Source: Pyrofollis japonicus
GTDB taxonomy: Archaea; Thermoproteota; Thermoprotei_A; Sulfolobales; Pyrodictiaceae
DNA length: 64,000 nt
Direction of reading: 5' to 3'
NCBI RefSeq assembly: GCF_033097485.1
Contig: NZ_AP028634.1
Location: 1,355,126 to 1,419,125 of the forward strand
Numbering within the stretch: position 1 is the stretch's first letter; each line of letters begins with the position of its first letter. Positions 19,088-27,799 of this stretch are shown here, piece by piece. The translations under genes and the position numbers were made by a program. The notes under the pieces were generated by a model. That model worked only from the letters and a program-made list of their open reading frames with translations, did no database searches and was not told the origin of the DNA.

Positions 19088-19804
19088 TTAGCTTGCGCCT
19101 AACAAGTCTTCGAGATGGGCTAGGAGTCTAGATACGTGTAGCCATGGTTCGACTGCTGTTATAGGTGTGTATATATGGTCTACTATGCTGAGAACCGCGG
19201 AGCTGAATGTGTCATTGGTGAACCCTTTTACGAGTACTATTGAGCATTCTCGGGTTGCAACATCTCGTGCTATGTCGCGGAATTTTCGCTGTACACCGTT
19301 TTCATCAATGGCTACCACCTTGCAGTTATTCGCATTTTGAGCAATATTGTTAACCAGATTTCTAATGTTCATCGGTTTTACAAGCATGAGTGGATCTTCG
19401 GAACCAGGGGGTACTTGCCCCTCCGCAAAAAGCTGTTCTATTAATCCTATGAATCGATTGTAGTTTCTTGGAAGCCGTATATTGTTTTTTATAAATATGG
19501 CATAATCGTTTATTGTGTGGATGTATACATGGATAAGGTTTCTACGAGCTAGTGGACTCTCTAAGGCTTCGAGGAGTTCGATATGGACTATGTCTGGGCG
19601 GCCCCGTCGATGTGCTGATGGTAGTTTCTGCATAGCTTGATGATGCAGGCTTCTGTCAAGCAGTATTTCGCCTGGTCTCTTTCTTCGTTTTCGTGCAGAC
19701 TTATAGACTGCTGGATGGCCCCATAGCTCTCGAGGAACTAGCTCTAGGGCAGCCTCGGCTATGACTAAACTGATTGACGGGCTGCCTGTGGTCAACGTTT
19801 TCAC
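19088..19804 (-). CDS. Nep1/Emg1 rRNA pseudouridine N1-methyltransferase
   Basis: SPOUT-class methyltransferase that makes N1-methylpseudouridine in helix 35 of 16S rRNA and helps 30S assembly. Family motifs are LVIAEAALELVP at the N-terminus, PGEILLDRSLHH, RRGRPDIVHIELLEALESPL and the C-terminal VLVKGF(TN)D knot region. An open frame reaches back to 19873, but the GTG at 19804 (238 residues, GGGAG upstream) gives the usual N-terminus and avoids overlap with the divergent RNase P gene that starts at 19823. Confidence 0.92.
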   Translation of the reverse strand: MKTLTTGSPSISLVIAEAALELVPRELWGHPAVYKSARKRRKRPGEILLDRSLHHQAMQKLPSAHRRGRPDIVHIELLEALESPLARRNLIHVYIHTINDYAIFIKNNIRLPRNYNRFIGLIEQLFAEGQVPPGSEDPLMLVKPMNIRNLVNNIAQNANNCKVVAIDENGVQRKFRDIARDVATRECSIVLVKGFTNDTFSSAVLSIVDHIYTPITAVEPWLHVSRLLAHLEDLLGAS

Positions 19805-19822
19805 CGTCTCCCTGGTGAGAAT

Positions 19823-20227
19823 TTGGCTCAAAAGGATAAAATAAGAGAGCTTATAAAGGATATTGCCTACCAAGGTACTAAGATACTGTTCAAGGAGGCT
19901 GTTCGCCAGCTACGTGGGGGAAGAATTGAGCTAGCTAGACAGCTAGTTAGAGATGCCGACGAGCTTCGTAAGAGGGCTCGCCTCAAAAAGCCTCTTGTTT
20001 TACGTCGGCATGTTTGCAAAAACTGCGGCATCCCACTGGTACCAGGACTTACAGCAACCTATAGGCTTAGGAGAGAGGGCTCAATAACTAGGCTTATTGT
20101 TACTTGTCTCATCTGTGGCTATAAACACCGCTACGTACTAAGGAATAGGAGGGTAGAAGGTCGTGGTGAGCTTAAAGAAGCTGAAGGAGCAGGTACAGCA
20201 GCGACGAGCAGACGTCATCATAGGTAA
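19823..20227 (+). CDS. rnp4: RNase P protein component 4 (Rnp4/Rpp21)
   Basis: Protein subunit of the archaeal RNase P holoenzyme that matures tRNA 5' ends. Two N-terminal helices (residues 5-55) precede the zinc ribbon with C65, C68, C95 and C98, the exact family layout. The TTG start has GGTGAG upstream. Its 3' end overlaps the YhbY-like gene by 65 bp, an unusually long overlap, and the three genes rnp4, YhbY-like and rps19e form a tightly coupled operon. Confidence 0.93.
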   Translation: MAQKDKIRELIKDIAYQGTKILFKEAVRQLRGGRIELARQLVRDADELRKRARLKKPLVLRRHVCKNCGIPLVPGLTATYRLRREGSITRLIVTCLICGYKHRYVLRNRRVEGRGELKEAEGAGTAATSRRHHR

Positions 20228-20555
20228 GCGTGGGCTCAGCGATGCGGTCCTAAAAGAAATAGATAGACGTCTTCATGATAAGGAGGTTGTAAAGGTTAAG
20301 GCTTTAAAAAGCGCCATAAAGGTTACTGGGCTTGATAGACGCCAGTTAGCTGCAAAGGTAGCACAGCTACTGAATGCTGTGCTGCTTGACGTTAGAGGAA
20401 GGACTTTTGTGCTATATAGGCCGAAGACGGGCGTGAAAAACGAAGGTGAAAAAGAGCTGGCCGGTCAAAGATATAAAGCGCAGAGACGTGCAAGCCGAGA
20501 TAGCGGGGAGAAGGAAACATGGTTACGGCGCTCGAGGTCCCGGCAGACCTACTAA
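20163..20555 (+). CDS. YhbY/CRM-domain RNA-binding protein
   Basis: CRM-domain protein of the YhbY class, which binds pre-50S particles in bacteria. [38 protein letters not shown] is the conserved first half with the GKRGLS RNA-binding loop (GxxG type), followed by a [19 protein letters not shown] strand. Residues beyond about 100 are a basic, disordered-looking tail. The start is GTG at 20163 or 20166, with GGAGGG upstream. It overlaps rnp4 by 65 bp and rps19e by 37 bp in other frames. Confidence 0.9.
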   Translation: MVSLKKLKEQVQQRRADVIIGKRGLSDAVLKEIDRRLHDKEVVKVKALKSAIKVTGLDRRQLAAKVAQLLNAVLLDVRGRTFVLYRPKTGVKNEGEKELAGQRYKAQRRASRDSGEKETWLRRSRSRQTY

Positions 20556-20980
20556 TTAAGAGGGTTGCCGAGAAGCTAAAGTCAATGCCGCAGATACGCC
20601 CACCAGCTTGGGCTTTCTATGCAAAGACTGGAACTTTCAAAGAGCATCCACCAGAGGATCCAGAATGGTGGTACTATAGGGCTGCCTCGATACTCCGTAA
20701 GCTGTATAAGAGAGGCACACCTGTCGGAATAGAAAGGCTTCGCACAGCATACGGTGGCAGAATTAATAGAGGCTCTGCTCCAGAGCATTTCCGCAAAGGC
20801 TCCGGAGCCGTTATTCGGAAAATTCTCCAGCAACTAGAGAGGGCCGGACTAGTTGTCAGAATAAAAGGAAAAGGTCGCACACTTAGCCCAAGGGGAAGAA
20901 GTCTCTTAGACAATACCGCTTACGAGATTATGAAAGAGCTTGCAGAACAAAACCCAGTATTAAAGAAGTACCTAGCCTAA
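20519..20980 (+). CDS. rps19e: Ribosomal protein eS19 (S19e)
   Basis: 30S protein needed for 16S rRNA 3' maturation. The 153 residues match the family: [33 protein letters not shown], then [30 protein letters not shown] and the C-terminal [16 protein letters not shown] at 20519 lies inside the end of the YhbY-like gene. Together with Rnp4 and YhbY-like proteins this is an RNA-processing and ribosome unit. Confidence 0.97.
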   Translation: MVTALEVPADLLIKRVAEKLKSMPQIRPPAWAFYAKTGTFKEHPPEDPEWWYYRAASILRKLYKRGTPVGIERLRTAYGGRINRGSAPEHFRKGSGAVIRKILQQLERAGLVVRIKGKGRTLSPRGRSLLDNTAYEIMKELAEQNPVLKKYLA

Positions 20981-21148
20981 ACGTGGTGCACAATTTCTCA
21001 CCGGATATCTTTTGCTTGAGAGACTTTTCAGATCCTTTTGAATAATGTGTCTCGCATGAATGTGGCATAGAAAGCTATACAGCTCCAACTCGCCATCACT
21101 ATTTAATAAGAGCAGAATACTTGTTCTAAGTCCCTCGGGTGAAAGACG

Positions 21149-21496
21149 GTGGCAGAATACTATGACGAGGAGCTTGAAGAAATTAAGCGCCGAAAACTAA
21201 TGGAGCTGCAACGCCGCCTTGCCCTCGAAGAAGAAATGAAGAGAAAGCAACAAGAAGAGGAAGCACGTAGAGAAGCACTATTACGCACAATACTTACTCC
21301 AGAGGCAAGAGAGCGCCTAGCAAATGTTAAGCTAGTACGTCCTGAAATAGCAAGGCTTGTTGAAGACAACATCATAGCTCTCGTACAATCTGGTCAAATT
21401 AAGCCTCCTGTAGACGAGGAGACTGTAAAGAAGCTTTTAGCACTCATATATGAGCGTACACACCGGGAGACACGTATAAGGATTAAAAGAAAGTAG
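21149..21496 (+). CDS. PDCD5/TFAR19-family DNA-binding protein
   Basis: Small helical protein of the PDCD5 family, 115 residues. Highly charged N-terminal helix (residues 5-48), then the conserved core [29 protein letters not shown] and [16 protein letters not shown]. Archaeal members bind DNA weakly; the real function is unsettled. The start is GTG at 21149, 11 nt after GGGTGA. Its promoter is probably the TATA-like CTATTTAATAAG around 21092. It leads the L39e-L31e-aIF6-LX-prefoldin series, a conserved crenarchaeal order. Confidence 0.94.
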   Translation: MAEYYDEELEEIKRRKLMELQRRLALEEEMKRKQQEEEARREALLRTILTPEARERLANVKLVRPEIARLVEDNIIALVQSGQIKPPVDEETVKKLLALIYERTHRETRIRIKRK

Positions 21497-21524
21497 CCCT
21501 CCCGCTAGCCTTCGGGTGACAGAT

Positions 21525-21680
21525 GTGGCGCACTTCAAGCCGTTAGGGAAGAAGCTTAGGCTTGCCAAAGCACTTAAACAAAACAGATCAGTACCATTAT
21601 GGGTAATAATTCGTACAATGAGAAAGTTTAGAGATCATCCTAAGAGGAGGCATTGGAGAAGAGTAAAACTAAAGGCCTAA
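21525..21680 (+). CDS. rpl39e: Ribosomal protein eL39 (L39e)
   Basis: Very small basic 50S protein lining the exit tunnel: 51 residues beginning [20 protein letters not shown] and ending WRRVKLKA, with the typical [24 protein letters not shown] middle section. The GTG start at 21525 is preceded by GGGTGA. It sits 28 bp after PDCD5 and 27 bp before L31e, the usual archaeal order. Confidence 0.96.
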   Translation: MAHFKPLGKKLRLAKALKQNRSVPLWVIIRTMRKFRDHPKRRHWRRVKLKA

Positions 21681-21707
21681 ACCACCCGCCTCAAGAGGTG
21701 ACCTCAT

Positions 21708-22001
21708 ATGCCTAAGGAAAAGAAAGAGGCTATCTATACAATACCTGTATACAGAGTGTATTGGGGAAGACGCACTAACAGAGCTGCTAGGGCCATACGC
21801 TTCATACGCAAATTCATAGCGCGCCACTTCGGTGTAGATGAGAAAGACGTGGTGATCCACAACAACGTTAACGAATATATATGGTCAAGGAGTATAGAGA
21901 GGCCACCACGCCGTGTTACCGTAAAAGCAGTAAAGGATCCAGAAAGCGGCAAGGTAAAAGTAGTTCTCCTTAGGGAGGCTAAAGTAAAAGCAAAGGGCTA
22001 G
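21708..22001 (+). CDS. rpl31e: Ribosomal protein eL31 (L31e)
   Basis: 50S protein near the exit tunnel, 97 residues. Recognised by YTIPVYRVYWGRRTNRAARAIRFIRKF and HNNVNEYIWSRSIERPPRRVTVKA. ATG at 21708 follows AGAGGTGACCTC. Its stop codon lies inside an inverted repeat described separately. Confidence 0.96.
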   Translation: MPKEKKEAIYTIPVYRVYWGRRTNRAARAIRFIRKFIARHFGVDEKDVVIHNNVNEYIWSRSIERPPRRVTVKAVKDPESGKVKVVLLREAKVKAKG

Positions 22002-22023
22002 GATGAGCTAGTAGACATCCTAG
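21998..22023 (+). terminator. Perfect 8-bp inverted repeat over the L31e stop codon
   Basis: CTAGGATG (21998-22005) and CATCCTAG (22016-22023) are exact inverted repeats with a 10-nt loop. The left arm includes the UAG stop of rpl31e. It could shape the 3' end or processing of the L39e-L31e message ahead of aIF6, or be a protein site, since it is palindromic in DNA too. No U-run follows directly, so a simple intrinsic terminator is not shown. The remaining 180 bp up to aIF6 are AT-rich without a further feature. Confidence 0.4.
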
Positions 22024-22205
22024 TACCGTTTAGCTGCTTTTATCATTACTTAGGTTATCTTTTCAAAATTTTCAAGTAATGTATTACGAGGGATAAAATA
22101 GTCCTCATGCCTGAATACCCTGGCCTTTCATAATTTGTGAACGGCCAGAGAGCTATTATTTTAAGCCTTTATAATTGCTTTATCGTAGGGGAAGAGGTGT
22201 GCTCG

Positions 22206-22877
22206 TTGATAGAGTACCTCAGTATTCACGGTAACCCTAATATAGGTGTCTACGTATTTGTCAATAACCACGTTGCACTCGTTCCTCCAACAATCACACA
22301 GAAGGATAAGAAGATAATAGAAGACGTATTGGGCGTAGAGGCTCTTGAGACAAAGGTAGCAGACATGATAATAAACGGCGTAATGGTTGCCGGCAATGAT
22401 AAAGGAATACTCTTACCCAGAATAATTAGGCCAGAAGAATACGATTACCTTCGCGAACATATCGGAGACAAGGTGAGAATAGAGGTTCTAAACATTCGTC
22501 AAACAGCGCTAGGAAACCTCATAGCTGCTAATAATAGAGGCGCATTGGTATCTCCTAGCCTTGATGCGTCGGTACTAAAAAAGATACAAGAAGTTCTTGG
22601 AGTTGAAAAAATTATACAGAAACCGCTAGCCAATATGCCTACCGTCGGCTCAATGATAGTTGTTACTAACAAAGGCGGTGTAGTCCACCCCGGCGTGAGC
22701 GATGAGGAAATAAAAATGCTGAATGATTTATTCGGAGTAGAATTCGCTACGGCAACCGTGAACTTCGGACTCTACTTTGTCAAAGCAGGGCTAGTTGCAA
22801 ACGACAAAGGCGCAATCGTCGGAGACGAGACAACAGGTCCCGAACTCATGAGAATACAACAAGCTTTAAGACTTTAG
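22206..22877 (+). CDS. Translation initiation factor 6 (aIF6)
   Basis: Anti-association factor that binds the 50S subunit and blocks premature joining with 30S. About 223 residues of five-fold repeated beta-alpha pseudo-repeats (GNPNIGVYVFVNN, GNDKGILLPRII, ANNRGALVSPSL, TNKGGVVHPGVS, ANDKGAIVGDETTGPEL). The open frame extends to 22137, but family starts and a GAGGTG site point to the TTG at 22206 (LIEYLSIHGNPNIG). LX follows 47 bp later. Confidence 0.95.
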   Translation: MIEYLSIHGNPNIGVYVFVNNHVALVPPTITQKDKKIIEDVLGVEALETKVADMIINGVMVAGNDKGILLPRIIRPEEYDYLREHIGDKVRIEVLNIRQTALGNLIAANNRGALVSPSLDASVLKKIQEVLGVEKIIQKPLANMPTVGSMIVVTNKGGVVHPGVSDEEIKMLNDLFGVEFATATVNFGLYFVKAGLVANDKGAIVGDETTGPELMRIQQALRL

Positions 22878-22924
22878 AGAGTACCCGGGAAGCACCGGGA
22901 GGCAAGATAGCAGGGTGACGACAA

Positions 22925-23188
22925 ATGGGCGACGTTAAGATATACCTCGTTGAAGGAAAGATGCTAATAAGGCCATATAAAATGCCGGAGTGGTGGCCCT
23001 TCCGGAAATATGTTAGGGCTCTAAAACCAGAGCATGCTATTGAAAAGGTACTTTCAGAGCTAGGAAGCAATCATAAGATTAAGCGATTTCACATAAGAAT
23101 CGAAAAGGTTGTTGAAGTGCCTCCCGAAGAAGTAGAGGACCTACAGGTAGTAGAACTTTCAAAGCTAAAAGGGTGGGTAAAGCCTTGA
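22925..23188 (+). CDS. rplX: Ribosomal protein eL20/LX (L18a)
   Basis: Archaeal LX protein, 87 residues, homologous to eukaryotic L18a/eL20. VKIYLVEGKM..., KYVRALKPEHAIEKVLSELGSNHKIKRFHIRI and a VPPEEVEDLQVVEL end match the family. It overlaps the start of the prefoldin alpha gene by up to 16 bp, so translation is probably coupled. Confidence 0.93.
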   Translation: MGDVKIYLVEGKMLIRPYKMPEWWPFRKYVRALKPEHAIEKVLSELGSNHKIKRFHIRIEKVVEVPPEEVEDLQVVELSKLKGWVKP

Positions 23189-23622
23189 GCAAAGAGCAGG
23201 CAATAACGCTTGAAGAAGCAATAGCCCAGCTAACGCTTCTTGAGAACCAGATTAAACAGCTCCAAGAGCTTGTAGCTGATCTTTCTGCGAGAATAACGAG
23301 GCTTTCTACTGTAGAGGAAGCATTGCTAAACCTCGAAAAGGGGTCAGATGATGCCTTCATACCACTTGATGTTACTGGTACTGTATTCGTTAGAGGCACC
23401 ATAATGCCTATTGACAGAGTTCTGCTTCACGCAGGCCTAGATGTGTTCATCGAAGTTGGCCGTGACAAAGCCCTCGAGGTTATCCGGGAAGAAAAGTCTA
23501 GCACATCAAAGCTATTAGATGGCTATAACCGTGAATTAGCACAGCTTACACAATACTATGCTGCACTACGTTCTGCGGTAGAACAAGCACTACAGCAGGC
23601 TAGGCAGCAAGGACAGCAATAG
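23185..23622 (+). CDS. pfdA: Prefoldin alpha subunit
   Basis: Alpha subunit of the jellyfish-shaped prefoldin hexamer that passes nascent chains to the thermosome. N-terminal coiled coil (about 5-50), central beta hairpins with FIPLDVTGTVFVRGTI and VFIEVGRDKALEVI, and C-terminal coiled coil (about 95-140) ending in a Gln-rich tail. TTG at 23185 follows GGGTGGG; GTG at 23173 would add four residues. Placement after L39e-L31e-aIF6-LX and before FtsY is a conserved crenarchaeal order. Confidence 0.94.
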   Translation: MSKEQAITLEEAIAQLTLLENQIKQLQELVADLSARITRLSTVEEALLNLEKGSDDAFIPLDVTGTVFVRGTIMPIDRVLLHAGLDVFIEVGRDKALEVIREEKSSTSKLLDGYNRELAQLTQYYAALRSAVEQALQQARQQGQQ

Positions 23623-23789
23623 CTTCAGTAAACTACCTTATAATAAGCAACAGCGATATATATTACACACTTTCAGACTTCGTTTTGCTAAGGCCTAACT
23701 TTAAAGAGGGCAATTAAACAACGGTGACTCTACAACTTTGTTTTCATGTACATAAGCATGAAGATGGTGTCATAAGTGTTCAGCTTTTT

Positions 23790-23797
23790 CTTTAAAT
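23790..23797 (+). promoter_or_regulatory. Putative TATA box for ftsY, leaderless transcript
   Basis: CTTTAAAT lies 22-29 bp before the ftsY ATG at 23819. With the usual archaeal TATA-to-start spacing the mRNA would begin at or next to the start codon, and no ribosome binding site is present. Confidence 0.55.
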
Positions 23798-23818
23798 GAT
23801 GGAGCCAGGGCGGTCGCC

Positions 23819-24748
23819 ATGGTATTTAATAGGATTAAGAAAGCATTTAAGAAATTCGTTGATACGGTAAGCGAGACTGTAGCGACAAAAGAAGTAAAGG
23901 AGGAGGATATCGAGCCTATAATTGATGAACTCATAATAAGTCTTGTCGAGAGCGACGTGGCGCTAGAAGTTGCAGAAGAGATAGCAAATAAGCTCAAGAA
24001 GCGGCTTGTTGGCACAAGGGTGCCTAGGCTAAAGGATGTAAGGGAATATGTCATCTCTGCGCTAGCAGAGACTATAAAGGAGATAGTGTCACGCAACTAT
24101 AAACCAATCGACCTCATAGTTGAGGCTAAGACGAGGCAACCGAGTAATCCATTAAGGATACTATTCTTTGGAGTTAACGGAGTAGGCAAGACAACAACTA
24201 TTGCAAAATTCGCGTACATGTTCAAGAAGAATAGTATTACACCTGTCATAGCCGCAGCTGATACATATAGAGCAGGCGCGCAGGAACAGCTGCGCATGCA
24301 TGCAGAAAAGCTTAATGTACCTTTCATAGGGGGTCGCTACGGCGCTGACCCGGCTTCCGTCGTTTATGATGCAATAGAGTATGCTAGAGCCCGGGGATAC
24401 CGTGTAGTCCTAGCAGATACTGCTGGTAGAATGCATACCGATCGCGACTTAATGGAAGAGCTTAGAAAAATAACTAAAGTAGCTAAACCCGATTACAAGG
24501 TATTAGTCGTTGATGCCTTGACCGGAAATGACGCTGTTGACCAAGCCAGGTTCTTCGAGGAAGCCGTAGGCATAGATTTCGTAGTTCTAACAAAGGTTGA
24601 TGCAGATGTTAAAGGAGGTACTGCACTCACCATAGCAGCAACCATTGACAAACCCATACTCTATCTTGGAGTTGGGCAGAGATACGAGGACCTAGAGCCC
24701 TTTGATCCCGAAAGATACGTTAAGAAACTTCTTGAAGGAATTTCCTAG
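23819..24748 (+). CDS. ftsY: Signal recognition particle receptor FtsY
   Basis: SRP-receptor GTPase that docks ribosome-SRP complexes at the membrane. The 309 residues comprise a short N domain (about 1-100, without the long acidic A domain of bacteria) and a G domain with GVNGVGKTTTIAK (G1), AADTYRAGAQEQL, DTAGRMHTDRDLMEELRKI (G3), TKVDADVKGGTAL (G4) and the closing GVGQRYEDLEPFDPE. It leads a unit with SecE and Spt5. Confidence 0.96.
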   Translation: MVFNRIKKAFKKFVDTVSETVATKEVKEEDIEPIIDELIISLVESDVALEVAEEIANKLKKRLVGTRVPRLKDVREYVISALAETIKEIVSRNYKPIDLIVEAKTRQPSNPLRILFFGVNGVGKTTTIAKFAYMFKKNSITPVIAAADTYRAGAQEQLRMHAEKLNVPFIGGRYGADPASVVYDAIEYARARGYRVVLADTAGRMHTDRDLMEELRKITKVAKPDYKVLVVDALTGNDAVDQARFFEEAVGIDFVVLTKVDADVKGGTALTIAATIDKPILYLGVGQRYEDLEPFDPERYVKKLLEGIS

Positions 24749-24810
24749 GCCCGTTTTTGAGGCAAAACCTACATTTCCCCATACTGGTAGGAGAGCCTGG
24801 GGGCTAAGGT

Positions 24811-25014
24811 ATGGCGTCAACAGGAGAGGCCCCAGGTATAGCTGGAAAGATACGAATGACTCTTCACGAGTGGAGGCTCATACTTCAGAGGCTTAAGAAG
24901 CCAGACCGTGACGAATACATGCAGACAGCTAAGATAACTTGGCTAACTATACTTCTCATAGGCTCTGTCGCGTACATTATACAGTTAGTCGCTGTTAAGC
25001 TGCTTACTGGGTGA
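24811..25014 (+). CDS. secE: Preprotein translocase subunit SecE
   Basis: Gamma subunit of the SecYE translocon, 67 residues. An amphipathic N-terminal helix with LILQRLKKPDRDEYMQTAK precedes one membrane helix (about 44-64). Single-helix form typical of archaea. The stop overlaps or touches the start of spt5; secE-spt5(nusG)-rpl11 is a conserved order. Confidence 0.95.
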   Translation: MASTGEAPGIAGKIRMTLHEWRLILQRLKKPDRDEYMQTAKITWLTILLIGSVAYIIQLVAVKLLTG

Positions 25015-25538
25015 TGCTCCTCGTGAGCTTGGAGGAAACAAGTGAAAAAAGCGAAGAAACTAAAGAAAAGAAGGCGCCCATGCATGAGCCTAGGCTCTTT
25101 GCTGTACGTACTGTAGCAGGGCGCGAGCTAGATGTCGCTCTCCTAATTGAGCAGAGGGCGCGCGACGAAAACATACCCATATACGCGGTGATAGTCCCCC
25201 CTAGGATAAAGGGCTATGTAATAGTTGAGACACCTGCTGCTTTTCACGCGTCTAACGCGATTCAAGGCATAAGATACGCTAAAGGCGTTGTACCAGGTGT
25301 TCTGCGCTATGAGGATGTTGAGCGTTTGCTGAAACCTGAGGCTGTTGTAGAGACGCTTAAGCCTGGCGACATCGTAGAAATTATTTCAGGGCCTTTCCGC
25401 GGAATGAAGGCACAGGTTGTACGTGTTGTGCCTGGCAAGAATGAGGTAGTTTTAAATGTGCTAGAGATTGAGTATCCACTCCAAATCACGGTGCCCGGTG
25501 ACTCGGTGCGTCCAGCAAAGGAGCGAGGTGCGCAGTAA
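25011..25538 (+). CDS. spt5: Transcription elongation factor Spt5 (archaeal NusG)
   Basis: Processivity factor that clamps RNA polymerase, partner of Spt4. NGN domain (about 28-110, FAVRTVAGRELDVALLIEQRA, YVIVETP) and KOW domain (about 115-165, KPGDIVEIISGPFRGMKAQVVRV). A charged Glu/Lys tract of about 20 residues precedes the NGN domain. The start is ambiguous: GTG at 25011 overlaps the secE stop, with ATG 25014 and GTG 25023 as alternatives. The TAA stop is directly followed by the rpl11 ATG. Confidence 0.95.
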   Translation: MMLLVSLEETSEKSEETKEKKAPMHEPRLFAVRTVAGRELDVALLIEQRARDENIPIYAVIVPPRIKGYVIVETPAAFHASNAIQGIRYAKGVVPGVLRYEDVERLLKPEAVVETLKPGDIVEIISGPFRGMKAQVVRVVPGKNEVVLNVLEIEYPLQITVPGDSVRPAKERGAQ

Positions 25539-26039
25539 ATGGGAATAAGGGTGTATACTGTCAAGGTCAAGGGTGGACAGGTAAGCGAAGACGCATTATC
25601 CACCCTTAAGAAGAGTGGGGTTGATTTATCGAAGCTCCGAGAGGAGCTGAATGCACTTACACAGAAGTATAAGGGCTTCGAGGTTACCGTAAAGATACTG
25701 GTAGATGAGGATACGAAAGAATACGATATAGAGATAAAGCCACCAACTACGACTGAGCTTCTACTTCATGCTGTTGGCGCCAAGGAGCCCTCTGGCGATC
25801 CCATGCACCAGAAGATAGGTGACCTTCCCTTCGAAAAGATAGTTGAAATAGCGATCTTGAAGAAGCCGTCGCTTACAGCTAAGACGCTGAAGGCTGCTGT
25901 AAAAACTATACTGGGCTCGGCTAGGAGCATAGGGATAACTGTTGACGGCAAGGATCCGAAGCAAGTAACCCAAGAGGTTGAAAGCGGCGTTTATGACGCC
26001 GTTCTCGCAAAGTATGAGGAAGAGTGGGAGAAGGCTTAG
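25539..26039 (+). CDS. rpl11: Ribosomal protein uL11
   Basis: Stalk-base 50S protein that binds the GTPase-associated rRNA region. 166 residues with proline-rich [22 protein letters not shown] and the C-terminal rRNA-binding domain [23 protein letters not shown]. It starts on the base after the spt5 stop. First of the L11-L1-L10 series. Confidence 0.96.
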   Translation: MGIRVYTVKVKGGQVSEDALSTLKKSGVDLSKLREELNALTQKYKGFEVTVKILVDEDTKEYDIEIKPPTTTELLLHAVGAKEPSGDPMHQKIGDLPFEKIVEIAILKKPSLTAKTLKAAVKTILGSARSIGITVDGKDPKQVTQEVESGVYDAVLAKYEEEWEKA

Positions 26040-26077
26040 ACCCCCCTTCTCTACCTCGTTAGGCGGGGTGCACGCTT

Positions 26078-26746
26078 GTGTCATTTGTGCCGCGCGACTT
26101 AATGGAGAAAGCTGTACGGGAAGCAATAGAGGGAAGCCCTCCTAGAAACTTCAAACAATCAGTTGACCTCATAGTAGTCTTAAAGGACATTGACCTCAAG
26201 AATCCGCAGATGAGGTTTAGGGAGGTAGTATTCCTGCCTAAGCCGCCAAGCAAGAAGGCTACTGTCTGTGTCGCGGCTGATGGCGATATGGCTGTCAAGG
26301 CTAAAGAGGTAGCCGATAGGGTGATAACCAGAGAGGAGTTGCAGGGTCTTGTAGGTAACCGTAAGGCTGCAAAGAAGATTGCAGAGTTCTGCGACTGGGT
26401 ACTCGTCAGAACAGATCTAATGCCGCTAGTCGGTAGAACTCTAGCACCTGCCCTTGGTCCCCGTGGAAAGATCCCAATACCGGTGCCCCCCAACGCCAAC
26501 ATTGTTGACTTTGTCAATAGGTATCGACACGCCGTTATACTAAGGACTAAGGACCAGCCACAGGTTGCTTGCCGCGTTGGAACAGAAGACATGGACCCCA
26601 AGGACATTGTTGAGAATATATACAAGGTTCTATCAACGATTGAGCACAAACTGCCAAATCCGCGCCAAAATATTGCAAGGATAATTGTCAAGACCACGAT
26701 GGGTCCACCTGTAGAAGTACCATTCTACCTTGCCCGTATCGAGTAA
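26078..26746 (+). CDS. rpl1: Ribosomal protein uL1
   Basis: L1-stalk protein, 222 residues; in several archaea it also represses its own operon. Typical VDLIVVLKDIDLKNPQMRFREVVFLPKPP, LGPRGKIPIPVPPNAN and the C-terminal NIARIIVKTTMGPPVEVP. The start is GTG at 26078. A conspicuous CCCCCCTTCT...GGCGGGGTGCACG leader of 38 bp separates it from L11; I could not fit a convincing copy of the L1 rRNA binding site. Confidence 0.96.
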   Translation: MSFVPRDLMEKAVREAIEGSPPRNFKQSVDLIVVLKDIDLKNPQMRFREVVFLPKPPSKKATVCVAADGDMAVKAKEVADRVITREELQGLVGNRKAAKKIAEFCDWVLVRTDLMPLVGRTLAPALGPRGKIPIPVPPNANIVDFVNRYRHAVILRTKDQPQVACRVGTEDMDPKDIVENIYKVLSTIEHKLPNPRQNIARIIVKTTMGPPVEVPFYLARIE

Positions 26747-26761
26747 TGAGGTGTTACGAGA

Positions 26762-27799
26762 ATGGCATATGTAACCACACGCGCCAAGAAGATACCTGAG
26801 TGGAAGATAAAAGAAGTTGAAGAGCTAACTGAGCTTGCAAAGACGCATAAGGTACTGCTCATAGTTGACCTCATGAAGACGCCGACAGCACAGCTGCAAA
26901 GAATTAGGCGCAAAATCGAGCGCAAGCTCGGCGACGCAGTGGTAATGAGGGTTGCCAAGAACACACTCATGAAGATTGCCTTAGAAAGAGCTGGCATTGA
27001 TACAAAGAAGCTTGAAGAATACTTGACCGGAGTCAACATGTTCATATTTACCAATATGAATCCCTTCGAGGTAGCAATGACGATAGATAGAGTATATGCA
27101 ACTGCCCCGGCAAAACCAGGCGACGTTGCGCCAACAGAGATAGTACTTCCAGCCGGGAACACAGGGTTCAAGCCTGGCCCAATAATGAGCGTCTTTGGCA
27201 AACTCAAGGTACCTATAAGAGTACAGGGAGGAACCATCTGGATAGCAAAAGACACTAAGGTCGCCAAGCCGGGTGACACAATAAGCCCGGAGCTCGCATC
27301 GCTTCTACAAAAGCTGGGAATAGAGCCAATAATTGTTAAGCTCAAAATAAAAGCTGCTTATGATTCTGGCGTCGTTATTCCTGGTGATCAGCTCATACTT
27401 GACCTAGAAGCTTATAGGAACGATGTAATGAGGGCACACCTCAACGCACTATGGCTAGGTGTTGAGATAGCCTACCCAGAGCCACAGGTACTCGAGATAG
27501 CTATACCCCTAGCAGTGAGGAGAGCACTAGCAGTAGCGGCAGAGGCAGGCTACATAACGCCCGACAACGCAGAGTACGTGCTACGCTTAGCCGTGTCAAG
27601 AGCCCTAGCAGTAGTAGCAGCTCTAGGAGACACTGCAAAAGAGCTAGGAATAGAAGTACAAGTAGCTGCGCCCGCGGCTCCAGCAAAACCTGCAGAAGAG
27701 AAGAAGGAAGAGGAGGAAGAAAAGAAAGAGGAGGAAAAGAAGGAAGAAGTAAGCGAGGAACAGCTAGCAGCAGGACTAGAGAGCCTCTTCGGCTTCTAG
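26762..27799 (+). CDS. rpl10: Ribosomal protein uL10 (P0)
   Basis: Stalk protein that anchors L12 dimers, 345 residues. rRNA-binding part (1-110), the archaeal/eukaryal insert domain (about 110-190), L12-binding helices (about 205-310) and an acidic Glu/Lys tail ending GLESLFGF, the elongation-factor-binding tail shared with L12. ATG at 26762 follows GAGGTG. L12 normally follows directly, but is absent here: alaS is the next gene. Confidence 0.97.
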   Translation: MAYVTTRAKKIPEWKIKEVEELTELAKTHKVLLIVDLMKTPTAQLQRIRRKIERKLGDAVVMRVAKNTLMKIALERAGIDTKKLEEYLTGVNMFIFTNMNPFEVAMTIDRVYATAPAKPGDVAPTEIVLPAGNTGFKPGPIMSVFGKLKVPIRVQGGTIWIAKDTKVAKPGDTISPELASLLQKLGIEPIIVKLKIKAAYDSGVVIPGDQLILDLEAYRNDVMRAHLNALWLGVEIAYPEPQVLEIAIPLAVRRALAVAAEAGYITPDNAEYVLRLAVSRALAVVAALGDTAKELGIEVQVAAPAAPAKPAEEKKEEEEEKKEEEKKEEVSEEQLAAGLESLFGF

